From Empedobacter sedimenti (GTDB lineage Bacteria; Bacteroidota; Bacteroidia; Flavobacteriales; Weeksellaceae), in NCBI RefSeq assembly GCF_030005555.1, contig NZ_JASCQG010000001.1, positions 248,001-312,000 on the forward strand: a stretch of 64,000 bases of DNA, written 5' to 3'. The translations under genes were made by a program, and so were the position numbers. How positions within the stretch are numbered: position 1 is the first letter of the stretch; every line of letters begins with the position of its first letter. The notes beneath the pieces were generated by a model. That model was not told the origin of the DNA. It saw nothing but the letters and a program-made list of their open reading frames with translations, and ran no database searches. Positions 17,257-25,324 of the stretch are shown one piece after another.

Positions 17257-17796
17257 ATGAGTCAAAAAGTCCACATAAAATCTCTCCTTAGCCGACCAAG
17301 ATTCAAAGTTTTTACTAAACTAAGTAAAGAAGAATTTGTGTGTTTACTCAAGACTGAACTCGATAAAAATTCAACTGAATTTGGTGGATATGTTAACCGT
17401 GAAGTCGCAATGATAAGAGTACGAAAAGATAAGGACAAGTATTGGCATCCGCAATTACAAATCAGAATTGAAGAGGATGAAGATCATCCAGATTATTTAG
17501 TTGTTCGAGGAATAATTAGCCCAAAACCAGCTGTATGGACATTGTTCGCATTTTTGTATGGTTTATGTGGCGCAATTATAATAACTTTAGGTACTTATTC
17601 TATTTCTGAATACATTGTACAAGGCAGTAGTTATTGGATTTGGAGTATTCCTTTTTCTATTCTGTTCGCATTAGGTATATATTTGGCAAGTTTATATGGG
17701 CATCATTTAGCAAAATTTCAATTAGGTAGATTGTATCATTTTGTGAACGAATTATTACGTTGTGCAGAGTTTTATGAAAATCAAATACAAGATTAG
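17257..17796 (+). CDS. Hypothetical protein with two membrane segments, 179 aa
   Basis: I do not recognise this family. Residues 1-90 are soluble and charged (K-V-F-T-K-L-S-K-E-E-F near the start and R-I-E-E-D-E-D-H in the middle). Two hydrophobic helices at about 95-120 and 128-148 form a hairpin, followed by a short cytosolic tail ending F-Y-E-N-Q-I-Q-D. It is divergent from the ATL gene, with 41 bases between starts, and convergent with cspA. No signal peptide is present. Likely an inner-membrane protein of unknown role. Confidence 0.65.
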   Translation: MSQKVHIKSLLSRPRFKVFTKLSKEEFVCLLKTELDKNSTEFGGYVNREVAMIRVRKDKDKYWHPQLQIRIEEDEDHPDYLVVRGIISPKPAVWTLFAFLYGLCGAIIITLGTYSISEYIVQGSSYWIWSIPFSILFALGIYLASLYGHHLAKFQLGRLYHFVNELLRCAEFYENQIQD

Positions 17797-17810
17797 TTAA
17801 TTTGAGAAAC

Positions 17811-17837
17811 AAAAAAAGCGACCATGATTGGTCGCTT
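17811..17837 (-). terminator. Terminator of cspA (possibly bidirectional)
   Basis: Stem AAGCGACC / GGTCGCTT with a 6-base loop and, on the minus strand, a seven-T run. It lies between the convergent 179-aa gene and cspA. Confidence 0.85.
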
Positions 17838-17866
17838 ACAAGAAATATGTTGAGATAAAATATTTA

Positions 17867-18058
17867 TTAGATTACTTTCACATTAATGGCATTGATGCCT
17901 TTTTTTCCTTGTTCTAAGTCAAAAGATACTTTATCGTTTTGAGCTACTTTGTCTGTTAAACCAGAAACGTGTACGAAGTACTCTTTTCCAGTTTCATCTT
18001 CTTTAATAAATCCGTATCCTTTTTCTTCATTAAAGAATTTTACAGTTCCTTTATTCAT
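17867..18058 (-). CDS. cspA: Cold-shock domain protein, 63 aa
   Basis: A single cold-shock domain: M-N-K-G-T-V-K-F-F-N-E-E, RNP1 K13-GYGFI, and RNP2-like Y-F-V-H-V-S-G at 27-33. Such proteins bind single-stranded RNA and DNA and act as RNA chaperones. Length is normal for the family. It is monocistronic with a strong terminator. The gap to the next gene is too short for the long structured 5' UTR of E. coli cspA. Confidence 0.95.
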   Translation of the reverse strand: MNKGTVKFFNEEKGYGFIKEDETGKEYFVHVSGLTDKVAQNDKVSFDLEQGKKGINAINVKVI

Positions 18059-18171
18059 AGTATTATATTTTCGATATAAAGATAAAAGAATTATTTACAA
18101 AACCAACAAAAAAATGAGGTGATATTTCTAAAAATATTTTGCAACGATTTTTTTAGGTAAGTAATTCAAGT

Positions 18172-18179
18172 TAATTTTG
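18172..18179 (+). promoter_or_regulatory. Promoter box TAATTTTG for hemW
   Basis: Exact TAnnTTTG match, 18 bases before the TTG start of hemW. Confidence 0.5.
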
Positions 18180-18197
18180 CCTTAAATAGACGGAATT

Positions 18198-19325
18198 TTG
18201 GCAGGAATCTATATTCATATCCCATTTTGTAAACAAAAATGTAGTTATTGCGACTTTCACTTTTCAACAAACCTTCAATCTAAATCTTCTTTGGTTGAAG
18301 CAATCAATAAAGAACTAGTGTTACGCAAAGATGAAATCAATCAACCACTCGAAACAATTTATTTTGGAGGAGGCACTCCTTCTATTTTGACAGAAAATGA
18401 ATTAGAAAGCATTTTTAATACAATTTCTAAAAATTATTCAACTTCATCCATAAAAGAAGTCACATTAGAAGCTAATCCAGATGATTTATCAAAAGAAAAA
18501 CTTCATTTTTTAAAATCAACTCCGATTAATCGTTTTTCGATTGGTGTACAATCTTTTTTCGAAGAAGATTTAAAATTAATGAATCGTGCTCATAATGTAC
18601 AAGAAGCTGAAACTTCAATAAAGTTAGCTCAAGATTTTGGTTTTGATAATATAACGATTGATTTGATTTATGGTTCTACGACGACAACCAACGAAATGTG
18701 GATGCAAAATTTACAAAAAGCAATCGAGCTAAATGTCCCACACATCTCTTCTTACGCCTTAACTGTTGAAGAAAAAACTGTTTTGGATCATCAAATAAAA
18801 AAAGGAATCACAAAGCCAGTTGATGAAGATCGCCAAAACAAACAATTTCATATCTTAGTTGATACATTAACCAATAACGATTATGTGCAATATGAAATCT
18901 CTAATTTCGGAAAAGAGAACTATTTTTCTTTACATAATTCTAATTATTGGAAGGGAATTCATTATTTAGGAATTGGACCTTCAGCACATTCTTATAACGG
19001 AAAATCACGTGCTTGGAATATTGCTAATAATGCTAAATATATACAATCAATTCGAGATAATAATTTACCTCATGAAATTGAAGTATTAAATGAAGTAGAT
19101 CAATTCAATGAAATGATAATGATTGGATTAAGAACAATTTACGGTATAGATTTAACTCGACTGAATACTGAGTTTTCTCAACAATTAATCGATTCTTTCT
19201 ACCAAGAAATCAATCAATTATTGAAAGAAAATCTGATAGAAAAAAAAGATAATAAAATCATTTTGAAACCTGAAGCAAAATTTTTCGCTGATGGAATTGC
19301 TTCTAGATTATTTTACATTGATTAA
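18198..19325 (+). CDS. hemW: HemW, radical SAM haem chaperone, 375 aa
   Basis: The radical-SAM cluster motif C11-x3-C15-x2-C18 is followed by D-F-H-F. The fourth cysteine present in true coproporphyrinogen oxidase HemN (CxxxCxxCxC) is missing, which marks HemW, a haem chaperone/insertion protein. F-G-G-G-T-P-S and I-G-V-Q-S-F complete the TIM barrel, with a C-terminal HemN-like domain. The start is a TTG at 18198: it gives the family's usual M-A-G-I-Y-I-H-I-P-F-C beginning and is 18 bases from a promoter box. murI follows after 17 bases. Confidence 0.9.
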   Translation: MAGIYIHIPFCKQKCSYCDFHFSTNLQSKSSLVEAINKELVLRKDEINQPLETIYFGGGTPSILTENELESIFNTISKNYSTSSIKEVTLEANPDDLSKEKLHFLKSTPINRFSIGVQSFFEEDLKLMNRAHNVQEAETSIKLAQDFGFDNITIDLIYGSTTTTNEMWMQNLQKAIELNVPHISSYALTVEEKTVLDHQIKKGITKPVDEDRQNKQFHILVDTLTNNDYVQYEISNFGKENYFSLHNSNYWKGIHYLGIGPSAHSYNGKSRAWNIANNAKYIQSIRDNNLPHEIEVLNEVDQFNEMIMIGLRTIYGIDLTRLNTEFSQQLIDSFYQEINQLLKENLIEKKDNKIILKPEAKFFADGIASRLFYID

Positions 19326-19330
19326 TTTGT

Positions 19331-19338
19331 TAAATTTG
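19331..19338 (+). promoter_or_regulatory. Promoter box TAAATTTG directly before murI
   Basis: Exact TAnnTTTG match only 4 bases before the murI ATG at 19343. If used, transcription would begin at or just after the start codon, giving a leaderless mRNA. murI could also be read from the hemW promoter. Confidence 0.4.
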
Positions 19339-19342
19339 CGCT

Positions 19343-20149
19343 ATGAATGATAACAGACCAATTGGTGTTTTCGACTCTGGTGTTGGTGGATTGACGTTTG
19401 CAAAAGAAATAAAGCGTCTTTTACCAAACGAAAGTATGATCTACTTTGGCGATACGCAACATTTGCCTTATGGCGAAAAATCAAAAGAGGCAATTACTCG
19501 ATTCTCAGTAGACATTACTAACTTTCTGAAAGAGAATGATTGTAAAGCTATTTTAGTTGCATGTAATTCTGCAACTTCAAACTCGATTGAAGCGATTAAA
19601 CAAGCAGCAGGTGAAGATGTACCTGTTATTGATGTTATATCACCAGTTGCCGAAAAAGTAGCTTATGAATTACGTGAAAAAATTGGTGTTATTGCAACTA
19701 AAGCAACAATAAACTCTGGTGCTTACAGAAAAGCAATTCGTAAGCAAAATAAACATGTAAAGGTTGTTGAAATGGCTACTCCTCTACTTGTTCCTGTTAT
19801 TGAAGAAGGTTATGTAAACACATCAATCTCTAAAGCTGTTTTAGAAACATATTTAACCAACAAAAAACTAGAGGGAATAGATTCAATCATTTTGGGTTGT
19901 ACACATTATCCGTTGGTTGAAAAAGAAATCAATCAAGTATTTGAAGGAAAAGTAGACATCATTAATTCTCCTCTAATTGTAGTTAACCAAATTATTTATC
20001 AATTACAGAAAGATGGTAAATTAGCCGATGATACAAATGTTCCTCAATACGAATTTTATTTATCAGATTATACAGATAACTTTCTGAAAGTTGCCAAAAA
20101 ATTCTTTGGAAAAGATATCATATTAGTAGAACGAAGATTAAATTCTTAA
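19343..20149 (+). CDS. murI: Glutamate racemase, 268 aa
   Basis: Cofactor-independent racemase with both catalytic cysteines: Cys74 in V-A-C-N-S-A-T-S and Cys186 in L-G-C-T-H-Y-P-L, and the F-D-S-G-V-G-G-L substrate loop at the N-terminus. It makes D-glutamate for peptidoglycan in the cytosol. Length is normal. A terminator follows. Confidence 0.95.
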   Translation: MNDNRPIGVFDSGVGGLTFAKEIKRLLPNESMIYFGDTQHLPYGEKSKEAITRFSVDITNFLKENDCKAILVACNSATSNSIEAIKQAAGEDVPVIDVISPVAEKVAYELREKIGVIATKATINSGAYRKAIRKQNKHVKVVEMATPLLVPVIEEGYVNTSISKAVLETYLTNKKLEGIDSIILGCTHYPLVEKEINQVFEGKVDIINSPLIVVNQIIYQLQKDGKLADDTNVPQYEFYLSDYTDNFLKVAKKFFGKDIILVERRLNS

Positions 20150-20152
20150 CAT

Positions 20153-20181
20153 AAACCGACTTTTTAATTGTCGGTTTTTTT
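20153..20181 (+). terminator. Terminator after murI
   Basis: Stem AAACCGAC / GTCGGTTT with a 9-base loop and a T-run of seven. Confidence 0.85.
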
Positions 20182-20216
20182 ATGAATAATTTATACAAAC
20201 AAAAACAAGTAGTAAA

Positions 20217-21449
20217 ATGGAAAAATCAGCAGAATTAATTGCATTAGAAGAAAAATATGGAGCGCATAATTACCATCCGCTACCATTAGTTTTGGAAAAA
20301 GGAGAAGGTGTATATGTTTGGGATGTTGATGGAAAAAAATACTTTGACTTTTTATCAGCCTATTCAGCAGTTAACCAAGGTCATTGTCATCCAAGAATCA
20401 TCAATAAATTAAAAGAGCAAGCAGAAAAATTAACATTAACTTCTCGTGCTTTTTATAATGCTGAATTAGGAGTTTACGAAAAATTTATGTCAGAGCTTTT
20501 CGGATTTGACAAAATCTTACCAATGAATACTGGTGCTGAAGCTGTAGAAACAGCTCTTAAAATAGCTCGTAAATGGGGTTACGAAAAGAAAGGTATTCCA
20601 GCTGGTGAAGCTATTTTAGTAGTTTGTAAAGACAACTTTCATGGACGTACTACAACTATTATCTCTTTCTCGAATGATGAAGATGCACGTAAAAACTTCA
20701 ATCCATACACAAGTGGTTTCGAAGCTGTAGAATACAATGATGTAAACGCTTTGAAACAACTTTTTGAAGAGAAAGCGGACAAAATTTGTGGATTCTTGGT
20801 AGAGCCAATTCAAGGTGAAGCTGGTGTTAATGTACCATCAGAAGGATATTTAAAAGCTTGTGAAGAGTTATGTAATCAACACAATGTATTATTTATCGCA
20901 GACGAAATTCAAACCGGAATTGCACGTACAGGAAAAATGTTAGCAATCGATCACGAAAATATCAATGCAGATGTCTTGATTTTAGGTAAAGCTGTCTCTG
21001 GAGGAGTTTATCCAGTATCAGCAGTTTTAGCGAATGACGAGGTAATGAATGTGATCAAACCTGGACAACATGGTTCTACATACGGTGGAAACCCATTAGC
21101 AGCAGCTGTTGCAATGGAAGCTTTACAAGTTGTTTTAGACGAAAAATTAGCAGATAATTCGGAGAAATTAGGACAAATTTTCAGAACTGAAATCACGAAA
21201 ATGACAGAAGAATTTCCATTATTCAAATCAGTTCGCGGAAAAGGTTTATTAAATGCAATTTTAATCAACGATACGCCAGAATCTGATACTGCATGGAATT
21301 TTTGTGTTAAAATGATGGAAAACGGTTTATTAGCAAAACCAACACACGGAAACATTATCCGTTTTGCTCCACCATTAGTAATGAACGAAGAACAATTACA
21401 TGAATGTTTAGCGATTATCCGTAAAACGGCTGAAGAGTTTTCTAAATAA
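20217..21449 (+). CDS. rocD: Ornithine aminotransferase, 410 aa
   Basis: Class III PLP aminotransferase. Lys258 in L-I-L-G-K-A-V-S-G-G is the Schiff-base lysine. N-T-G-A-E-A-V-E-T-A, F-H-G-R-T and E-P-I-Q-G-E-A-G-V are the usual PLP and substrate motifs. The E-K-Y-G-A-H-N-Y-H-P-L start and M-N-T-G-A-E-A-V-E-T-A-L-K favour ornithine--oxo-acid transaminase over other class III enzymes. It converts ornithine to glutamate-5-semialdehyde, linking arginine breakdown to proline and glutamate. Single gene between terminators. Confidence 0.93.
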   Translation: MEKSAELIALEEKYGAHNYHPLPLVLEKGEGVYVWDVDGKKYFDFLSAYSAVNQGHCHPRIINKLKEQAEKLTLTSRAFYNAELGVYEKFMSELFGFDKILPMNTGAEAVETALKIARKWGYEKKGIPAGEAILVVCKDNFHGRTTTIISFSNDEDARKNFNPYTSGFEAVEYNDVNALKQLFEEKADKICGFLVEPIQGEAGVNVPSEGYLKACEELCNQHNVLFIADEIQTGIARTGKMLAIDHENINADVLILGKAVSGGVYPVSAVLANDEVMNVIKPGQHGSTYGGNPLAAAVAMEALQVVLDEKLADNSEKLGQIFRTEITKMTEEFPLFKSVRGKGLLNAILINDTPESDTAWNFCVKMMENGLLAKPTHGNIIRFAPPLVMNEEQLHECLAIIRKTAEEFSK

Positions 21450-21468
21450 TATAAATTACTATAATTAT

Positions 21469-21497
21469 AAAAACCACTCAGATTTGAGTGGTTTTTA
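21469..21497. terminator. Bidirectional terminator between rocD and pdxH
   Basis: Stem ACCACTCA / TGAGTGGT with a 4-base loop, A-run before and T-run after, between convergent genes. Confidence 0.85.
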
Positions 21498-21505
21498 TAA
21501 TTTTT

Positions 21506-22153
21506 TTAAGGAGCTAAACGTTCTTTTTTCCAATCAAAATCGTCTTGTAAAACATAACGAACTCTGTCATGTAAACGGCTTGGACGTCCTTGCCAAAATT
21601 CTATTTCTGTAGGTCGAATTAAAAAACCTCCCCAATGTATTGGTCGAGGAATCTCTTTTCCTTCGTATTGTTTCTCTAATGCTAATTCTTCTGCAGCTAA
21701 ATCTTGGTGCTCATCAATTACAGAACTTTGTGCTGAAATCCATGCGCCTAATTGGCTACTTCTTGGGCGAGTTTCAAAATATCCATCCGAATTATTATCT
21801 GAAGTTTTTTCTGCAACACCTTTTATAATAATCTGTCTCTCCAAAAAAGGCCAAAAAAAAGATATACATACTTTTGGATTTGCTAACAAAGCTTTTCCTT
21901 TCTGACTGTTGTAATTTGTATAAAAAATAAAACCTTCGTCTGTGTATCGTTTTAATAAAACAACACGCGTTCTTGGAAAACCATCTTCGCCAATTGTTGC
22001 AACAGACATTGCATTTGCTTCATCTACACCATCCGATTCTTCAGCTTGTATAAACCAATCACGAAATTGTTCAATCGGGTTTTCTCTTAACGAATCAAAA
22101 TTCATCGATTGTTTTTCATAGATCTTTCTTTTATAACTTAAATCTTGTTTCAT
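21506..22153 (-). CDS. pdxH: Pyridoxamine 5'-phosphate oxidase, 215 aa
   Basis: FMN-binding split-barrel enzyme with conserved R-V-V-L-L-K, F-Y-T-N-Y-N-S-Q-K-G, the R-P-R-S-S-Q-L-G-A-W motif and the C-terminal E-F-W-Q-G-R-P-S-R-L-H-D-R signature. It oxidises PNP/PMP to pyridoxal phosphate in the cytosol. Length is typical. It is divergent from yqgE with 75 bases between starts. Confidence 0.95.
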   Translation of the reverse strand: MKQDLSYKRKIYEKQSMNFDSLRENPIEQFRDWFIQAEESDGVDEANAMSVATIGEDGFPRTRVVLLKRYTDEGFIFYTNYNSQKGKALLANPKVCISFFWPFLERQIIIKGVAEKTSDNNSDGYFETRPRSSQLGAWISAQSSVIDEHQDLAAEELALEKQYEGKEIPRPIHWGGFLIRPTEIEFWQGRPSRLHDRVRYVLQDDFDWKKERLAP

Positions 22154-22228
22154 TAATGATTATTTTATATTTTTAAACAGCTAATCTTACTTTTCGTTAA
22201 GATTTTACTCAATAAAACCGAAACAAAA

Positions 22229-22780
22229 ATGTCTATCAAAAGTATAAAAAAAGGAACTATTTTAGTTGCAAAACCCACATTAACTAATGATATTTTTCAA
22301 CGAAGTGTTATTTTGATAACAGAACATGTTGAATCTGGAAGTGTTGGCTTTATTCTTAATCGTACTTCTAGTTTACCAATAAGTATTTTTGTGTCAGAAA
22401 TAGAAAATGGTTCTATTGTTTATGAGGGTGGTCCTGTTGATAAAGATAACATTTATTACATTCACAAACGTCCTGATTTGGTGAGAAATAGCGAATGGAT
22501 TACAGAAGATATTTATTGGTCTGGTGTTTATGAGGATGTTAGAGAAGCCGTAAATAATGGATCTATAAAAGATGATGAAATCAAATTTTTTATTGGATAT
22601 TGTGGATGGTCACCAAAACAAATATTAAACGAATTAAAAGAAAATTCTTGGTCAGTAACAGATCTTGATTTTAATATTTTTGATCAGTGGGATGCTTCTT
22701 TGTGGAAAGATTTGATGAAACAGCTAGGAGGTGAAAATTTGATTTGGCTTAACACCCCTGCTGATCCTTCTATGAATTAA
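22229..22780 (+). CDS. YqgE/AlgH family protein, 183 aa
   Basis: Carries the family pattern: G-T-I-L-V-A-K-P near the start, F-x-R-S-V-I-L-I-T-E-H, G-S-V-G-F-I-L-N-R, Y-E-G-G-P-V and a C-terminal F-I-G-Y-C-G-W-S-P-x-Q-L-type block. A regulatory or metal-binding role has been proposed for homologues, but no activity is established. It converges with the class IV aminotransferase-like gene (12 bases between stops) without a clear terminator. Confidence 0.9.
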   Translation: MSIKSIKKGTILVAKPTLTNDIFQRSVILITEHVESGSVGFILNRTSSLPISIFVSEIENGSIVYEGGPVDKDNIYYIHKRPDLVRNSEWITEDIYWSGVYEDVREAVNNGSIKDDEIKFFIGYCGWSPKQILNELKENSWSVTDLDFNIFDQWDASLWKDLMKQLGGENLIWLNTPADPSMN

Positions 22781-22792
22781 TCAATTATCTAA

Positions 22793-23602
22793 TTACAAAT
22801 AATTAAATACTGATTTTGTTTTTTCTGTCGTATAGACTTTTTTACGATTTTGAGTAATTGGTAAAATTCCAACGCCGTCAATTAGAATGAAAACTTCTTC
22901 AGCTTTCTGAATTTCGAACGGAAAAATATCTGCTTCTTCTATCTTAAAATCTTCAGAATCATTTACTTTTTTAATGAAATTGGTTCTCAATACACTTGTA
23001 ATTACACCTTCTTCTTTCTTTGGTGTTCTTATAGTTTGATCATTTATCACAAAAATATTTCCTTTCAACGATCTCGCCATTCGTTTATTTGAGTTTAAAA
23101 GTATAATATCTTCATATTCATTCTCTAATCGATATATTTCTGCAATATTTTCTTCTGGACGAAATGTATTCACTAACGAATAAAATGCTGTGTTGACAGC
23201 ATAATCTTTGTAAACATCAATTTCATTTTCTCCAGATAAAAACTCCCAATTATTCGCGCTATTCTGGATAGAAACTACAAAATTAATTGAAGCTTTTAAA
23301 TAATCGTCTTCATCATTACGAAAAGCAAAAAACTCTACTTTTCCTGATTTTGTTTGATTTGCTTCTGCTAAAGAATTAATTTGCTCTTGGAAAAATTCTG
23401 GCGTAAAATCTAACGGAATATTCATGCGATAAATTCGCATTGAAGCCATTAGATTAAAATAATGATCTTCCCAATCAATGATTTCTCCGTTTACAAATCG
23501 TAAAACTTCTTTTACAGCGTCACCATTACGAAAAGCTCTATTATTGATACTTACTACAGCATCAGCTTGCTCGGTAATAACGCCACTTAAGTTAATTTTC
23601 AA
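22793..23602 (-). CDS. Class IV aminotransferase-like protein, apparently missing the PLP lysine, 269 aa
   Basis: Fold-IV aminotransferase by its N-terminal N-N-R-A-F-R-N-G-D-A-V motif (the usual D/N-R-x-F-x-x-G-D-x-x-F/V-E), W-E-D-H-Y-F-N-L-M, and the late block G-N-I-F-V-I-N-D-Q-T-I-R-T-P. Where family members have the Schiff-base lysine (K-T/x-N), this protein reads S142-L-V-N-T-F-R. The invariant Glu before the G-N-I-F block is replaced in M-A-R-S-L-K. It therefore looks catalytically dead or altered rather than a working branched-chain aminotransferase or aminodeoxychorismate lyase. The gene is intact and lies 11 bases downstream of a START-like gene on the same strand. The alignment is by eye. 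Confidence 0.75.
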   Translation of the reverse strand: MKINLSGVITEQADAVVSINNRAFRNGDAVKEVLRFVNGEIIDWEDHYFNLMASMRIYRMNIPLDFTPEFFQEQINSLAEANQTKSGKVEFFAFRNDEDDYLKASINFVVSIQNSANNWEFLSGENEIDVYKDYAVNTAFYSLVNTFRPEENIAEIYRLENEYEDIILLNSNKRMARSLKGNIFVINDQTIRTPKKEEGVITSVLRTNFIKKVNDSEDFKIEEADIFPFEIQKAEEVFILIDGVGILPITQNRKKVYTTEKTKSVFNYL

Positions 23603-23613
23603 AATAAGTTGTT

Positions 23614-23997
23614 TTAAACAGATCCTAAGATTTTTTTAAGATCTTCTATTTGACTTTCCCATAATTGTTTTGACTCTTCCACTTCATCTTCGTCAGCAAA
23701 ATCTGTAATAACTAAAGATACATCGTTTGTTAAATCATCTTCAACAATTGTTAATTCGAAGAAATATTTCGTGTCTTCATCATATTCCCATTGAAAACGA
23801 ACATAACTATCTTGCTTCGATTTCATCAAAAAAGCAGATTCTTCATGTCCATCCCAAATAAATGTATATTTCTCACCACGAGAATTTACATTGTCCGCAA
23901 ACCATTCTGACAATCCTGAAGGATTTGAAATATAGTTATATAGCAAAGAAGGAGAAGATTTAATTGAAAATTCTACTTGATATTTCTTTTTTGGCAT
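23614..23997 (-). CDS. START-like domain protein, 127 aa
   Basis: A helix-grip-fold protein of the SRPBCC/START-like type: S-P-S-L-L-Y-N-Y-I-S-N-P-S-G-L-S-E-W-F-A-D near the start, alternating strands, and a long C-terminal helix. Members in Bacteroidota are short, cytosolic and of unknown ligand. The ATG at 23997 (M-P-K-K-K-Y-Q-V-E-F) is chosen over an in-frame TTG at 24057 because the extra 20 residues are not family-like. It is probably cotranscribed with the class IV aminotransferase-like gene. Confidence 0.82.
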   Translation of the reverse strand: MPKKKYQVEFSIKSSPSLLYNYISNPSGLSEWFADNVNSRGEKYTFIWDGHEESAFLMKSKQDSYVRFQWEYDEDTKYFFELTIVEDDLTNDVSLVITDFADEDEVEESKQLWESQIEDLKKILGSV

Positions 23998-24063
23998 AGT
24001 TCTATTTAATTGAAGTCGCAAGATATAAAATGAATTGTATCTACCAAAGAAAATCAAAATAAC

Positions 24064-24096
24064 TTTTGTTATGATTATTAAAAAAAATTATATTTG
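24064..24096 (+). promoter_or_regulatory. Promoter of tRNA-Met (TTTTG-N20-TATATTTG)
   Basis: A TTTTG at 24064-24068 and an exact TAnnTTTG box at 24089-24096 are 20 bases apart, the best complete -33/-7 pair seen in the window. The tRNA begins 18 bases downstream. Confidence 0.65.
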
Positions 24097-24113
24097 CAAA
24101 AATTATAATTTTA

Positions 24114-24187
24114 GGCGAGGTAGCTCAGATGGTTAGAGCGCAGGATTCATAACCCTGAGGTCGGCAGTTCGATTCTGCTCTTCGCTA
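24114..24187 (+). tRNA. tRNA-Met (anticodon CAT)
   Basis: A 74-nt cloverleaf: acceptor GGCGAGG paired with CTTCGCT, D-arm GCTC..GAGC, anticodon arm CAGGA-TTCATAA-CCCTG with anticodon CAT, and a T-arm around TTCGATT. CCA is not encoded. The paired first base and body resemble elongator tRNA-Met rather than the initiator, which has an unpaired 1-72; a lysidine-modified tRNA-Ile(CAT) cannot be fully excluded by eye. Confidence 0.92.
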
Positions 24188-24194
24188 CAAAAAC

Positions 24195-24228
24195 AAAATC
24201 CCATACAGAAATTCTGTATGGGATTTTT
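24195..24228 (+). terminator. Terminator after tRNA-Met
   Basis: A 14-bp perfect stem AAAATCCCATACAG / CTGTATGGGATTTT with loop AAATT, followed by T-run. It starts 8 bases after the tRNA. Confidence 0.88.
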
Positions 24229-24248
24229 TACTAACCTAACTACCTAAT

Positions 24249-25100
24249 TTAATCTAAATAACCTACGACTTGATAAGCTCGTACGCCTCTATCATATATT
24301 TTTTGGTACAACGTTCCTCCAAATTCATATAAACGTTCTCCATCATAATCAATTCTCTCGTAACCAGCTGGTAATGCATAAACAATAGCTCCAATTGGCG
24401 CTTGTACAACTTCATAATAACTTCTATAAGGTCTGTAATAAACACCTTCGTAGAAATAATAAGGATTTCTATTTCCTATATTAATTGTTACGAAACCTGC
24501 AGGTAAAATGTTAATTCTAAATCCTACACTTGGCATATATCTTACATAACCATTGTTGTATGGTCTGTAATAAATTCCGTTGTTACCGTAGAAATTATAA
24601 TTGTTGTATGAATATCTATTATAACGATTCATATCTAAATTAGATACTGGACGATAATTTCTGTTGTAAGAGCTACTATTCATTCTAATAGGATTAGAAT
24701 TATAATCTCTGCTACTTCTATTGTTATCGTATCGATCGTTTTTAGAGTTGTTATTCCAGTCTCTATTAGATTGAGGACGACTTTCTCTACTACTTACAAC
24801 TGTCGTATTATCTCTAGAAATTCGATCCGTGTTAGATCTATTAGATTCTTTCTTATTACTCCAATCATTATTTGACTCTCTTGATGATCGTTCAGTTCTA
24901 TTTGATTCTACTCTGTTACTTACACGATTTTCATTTCGTGCAATATCAGAATGTCCATTTCCACGCCCATTGTTTGATTGTACTCTAGTTTCGCGTCCCC
25001 CACGGTCTCCTCCTCTATTTCCTCTCTCTTGCGCATTAACACCTACAGCTAACAATGCAGTAAATGCTACTCCTAAAAGTGTAAATCTTATCTTTTTCAT
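24249..25100 (-). CDS. Secreted DUF6515-like protein with Asn/Ser/Arg-rich linker, 283 aa
   Basis: A signal peptide (residues 1-23, cleavage near V-N-A-Q) is followed by about 120 residues of low-complexity N/S/R/G sequence. Then comes a Tyr-rich C-terminal domain with F-R-I-N-I-L-P-A-G-F-V-T-I, Y-Y-F-Y-E-G-V-Y-Y-R-P-Y, V-V-Q-A-P-I-G-A-I-V-Y-A-L-P-A-G-Y-E and Y-Q-V-V-G-Y. This repeating pattern matches the DUF6515 family of Bacteroidota. It is exported to the periplasm or surface; the function is unknown. Divergent from the nucleoid-associated gene. Confidence 0.8.
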   Translation of the reverse strand: MKKIRFTLLGVAFTALLAVGVNAQERGNRGGDRGGRETRVQSNNGRGNGHSDIARNENRVSNRVESNRTERSSRESNNDWSNKKESNRSNTDRISRDNTTVVSSRESRPQSNRDWNNNSKNDRYDNNRSSRDYNSNPIRMNSSSYNRNYRPVSNLDMNRYNRYSYNNYNFYGNNGIYYRPYNNGYVRYMPSVGFRINILPAGFVTINIGNRNPYYFYEGVYYRPYRSYYEVVQAPIGAIVYALPAGYERIDYDGERLYEFGGTLYQKIYDRGVRAYQVVGYLD

Positions 25101-25275
25101 ATCTCTACAATTTTTAAATAATTTAAGACATTTGTCATATTACTATTTCCATGCCATAAATATTATTTGAAATCATTCTACATGTTAAAAATTTTAATTA
25201 ATCATTTATATCATTGATAATCAAACAATTATTTTTACAATTTTGTTTGACAATTTTGTTAAATATTTTTATTTC

Positions 25276-25303
25276 TTGAGATGAAATGAAATTCATATTT
25301 TTG
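25276..25303 (+). promoter_or_regulatory. Promoter of the nucleoid-associated protein gene
   Basis: TTG at 25276-25278 and exact box TATTTTTG at 25296-25303, 17 bases apart, ending 21 bases before the ATG. Upstream, the 11-mer ACAATTTTGTT occurs twice (25237-25247 and 25250-25260), a possible operator. Confidence 0.5.
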
Positions 25304-25324
25304 TCTAGATAGAAAATCAAAACA

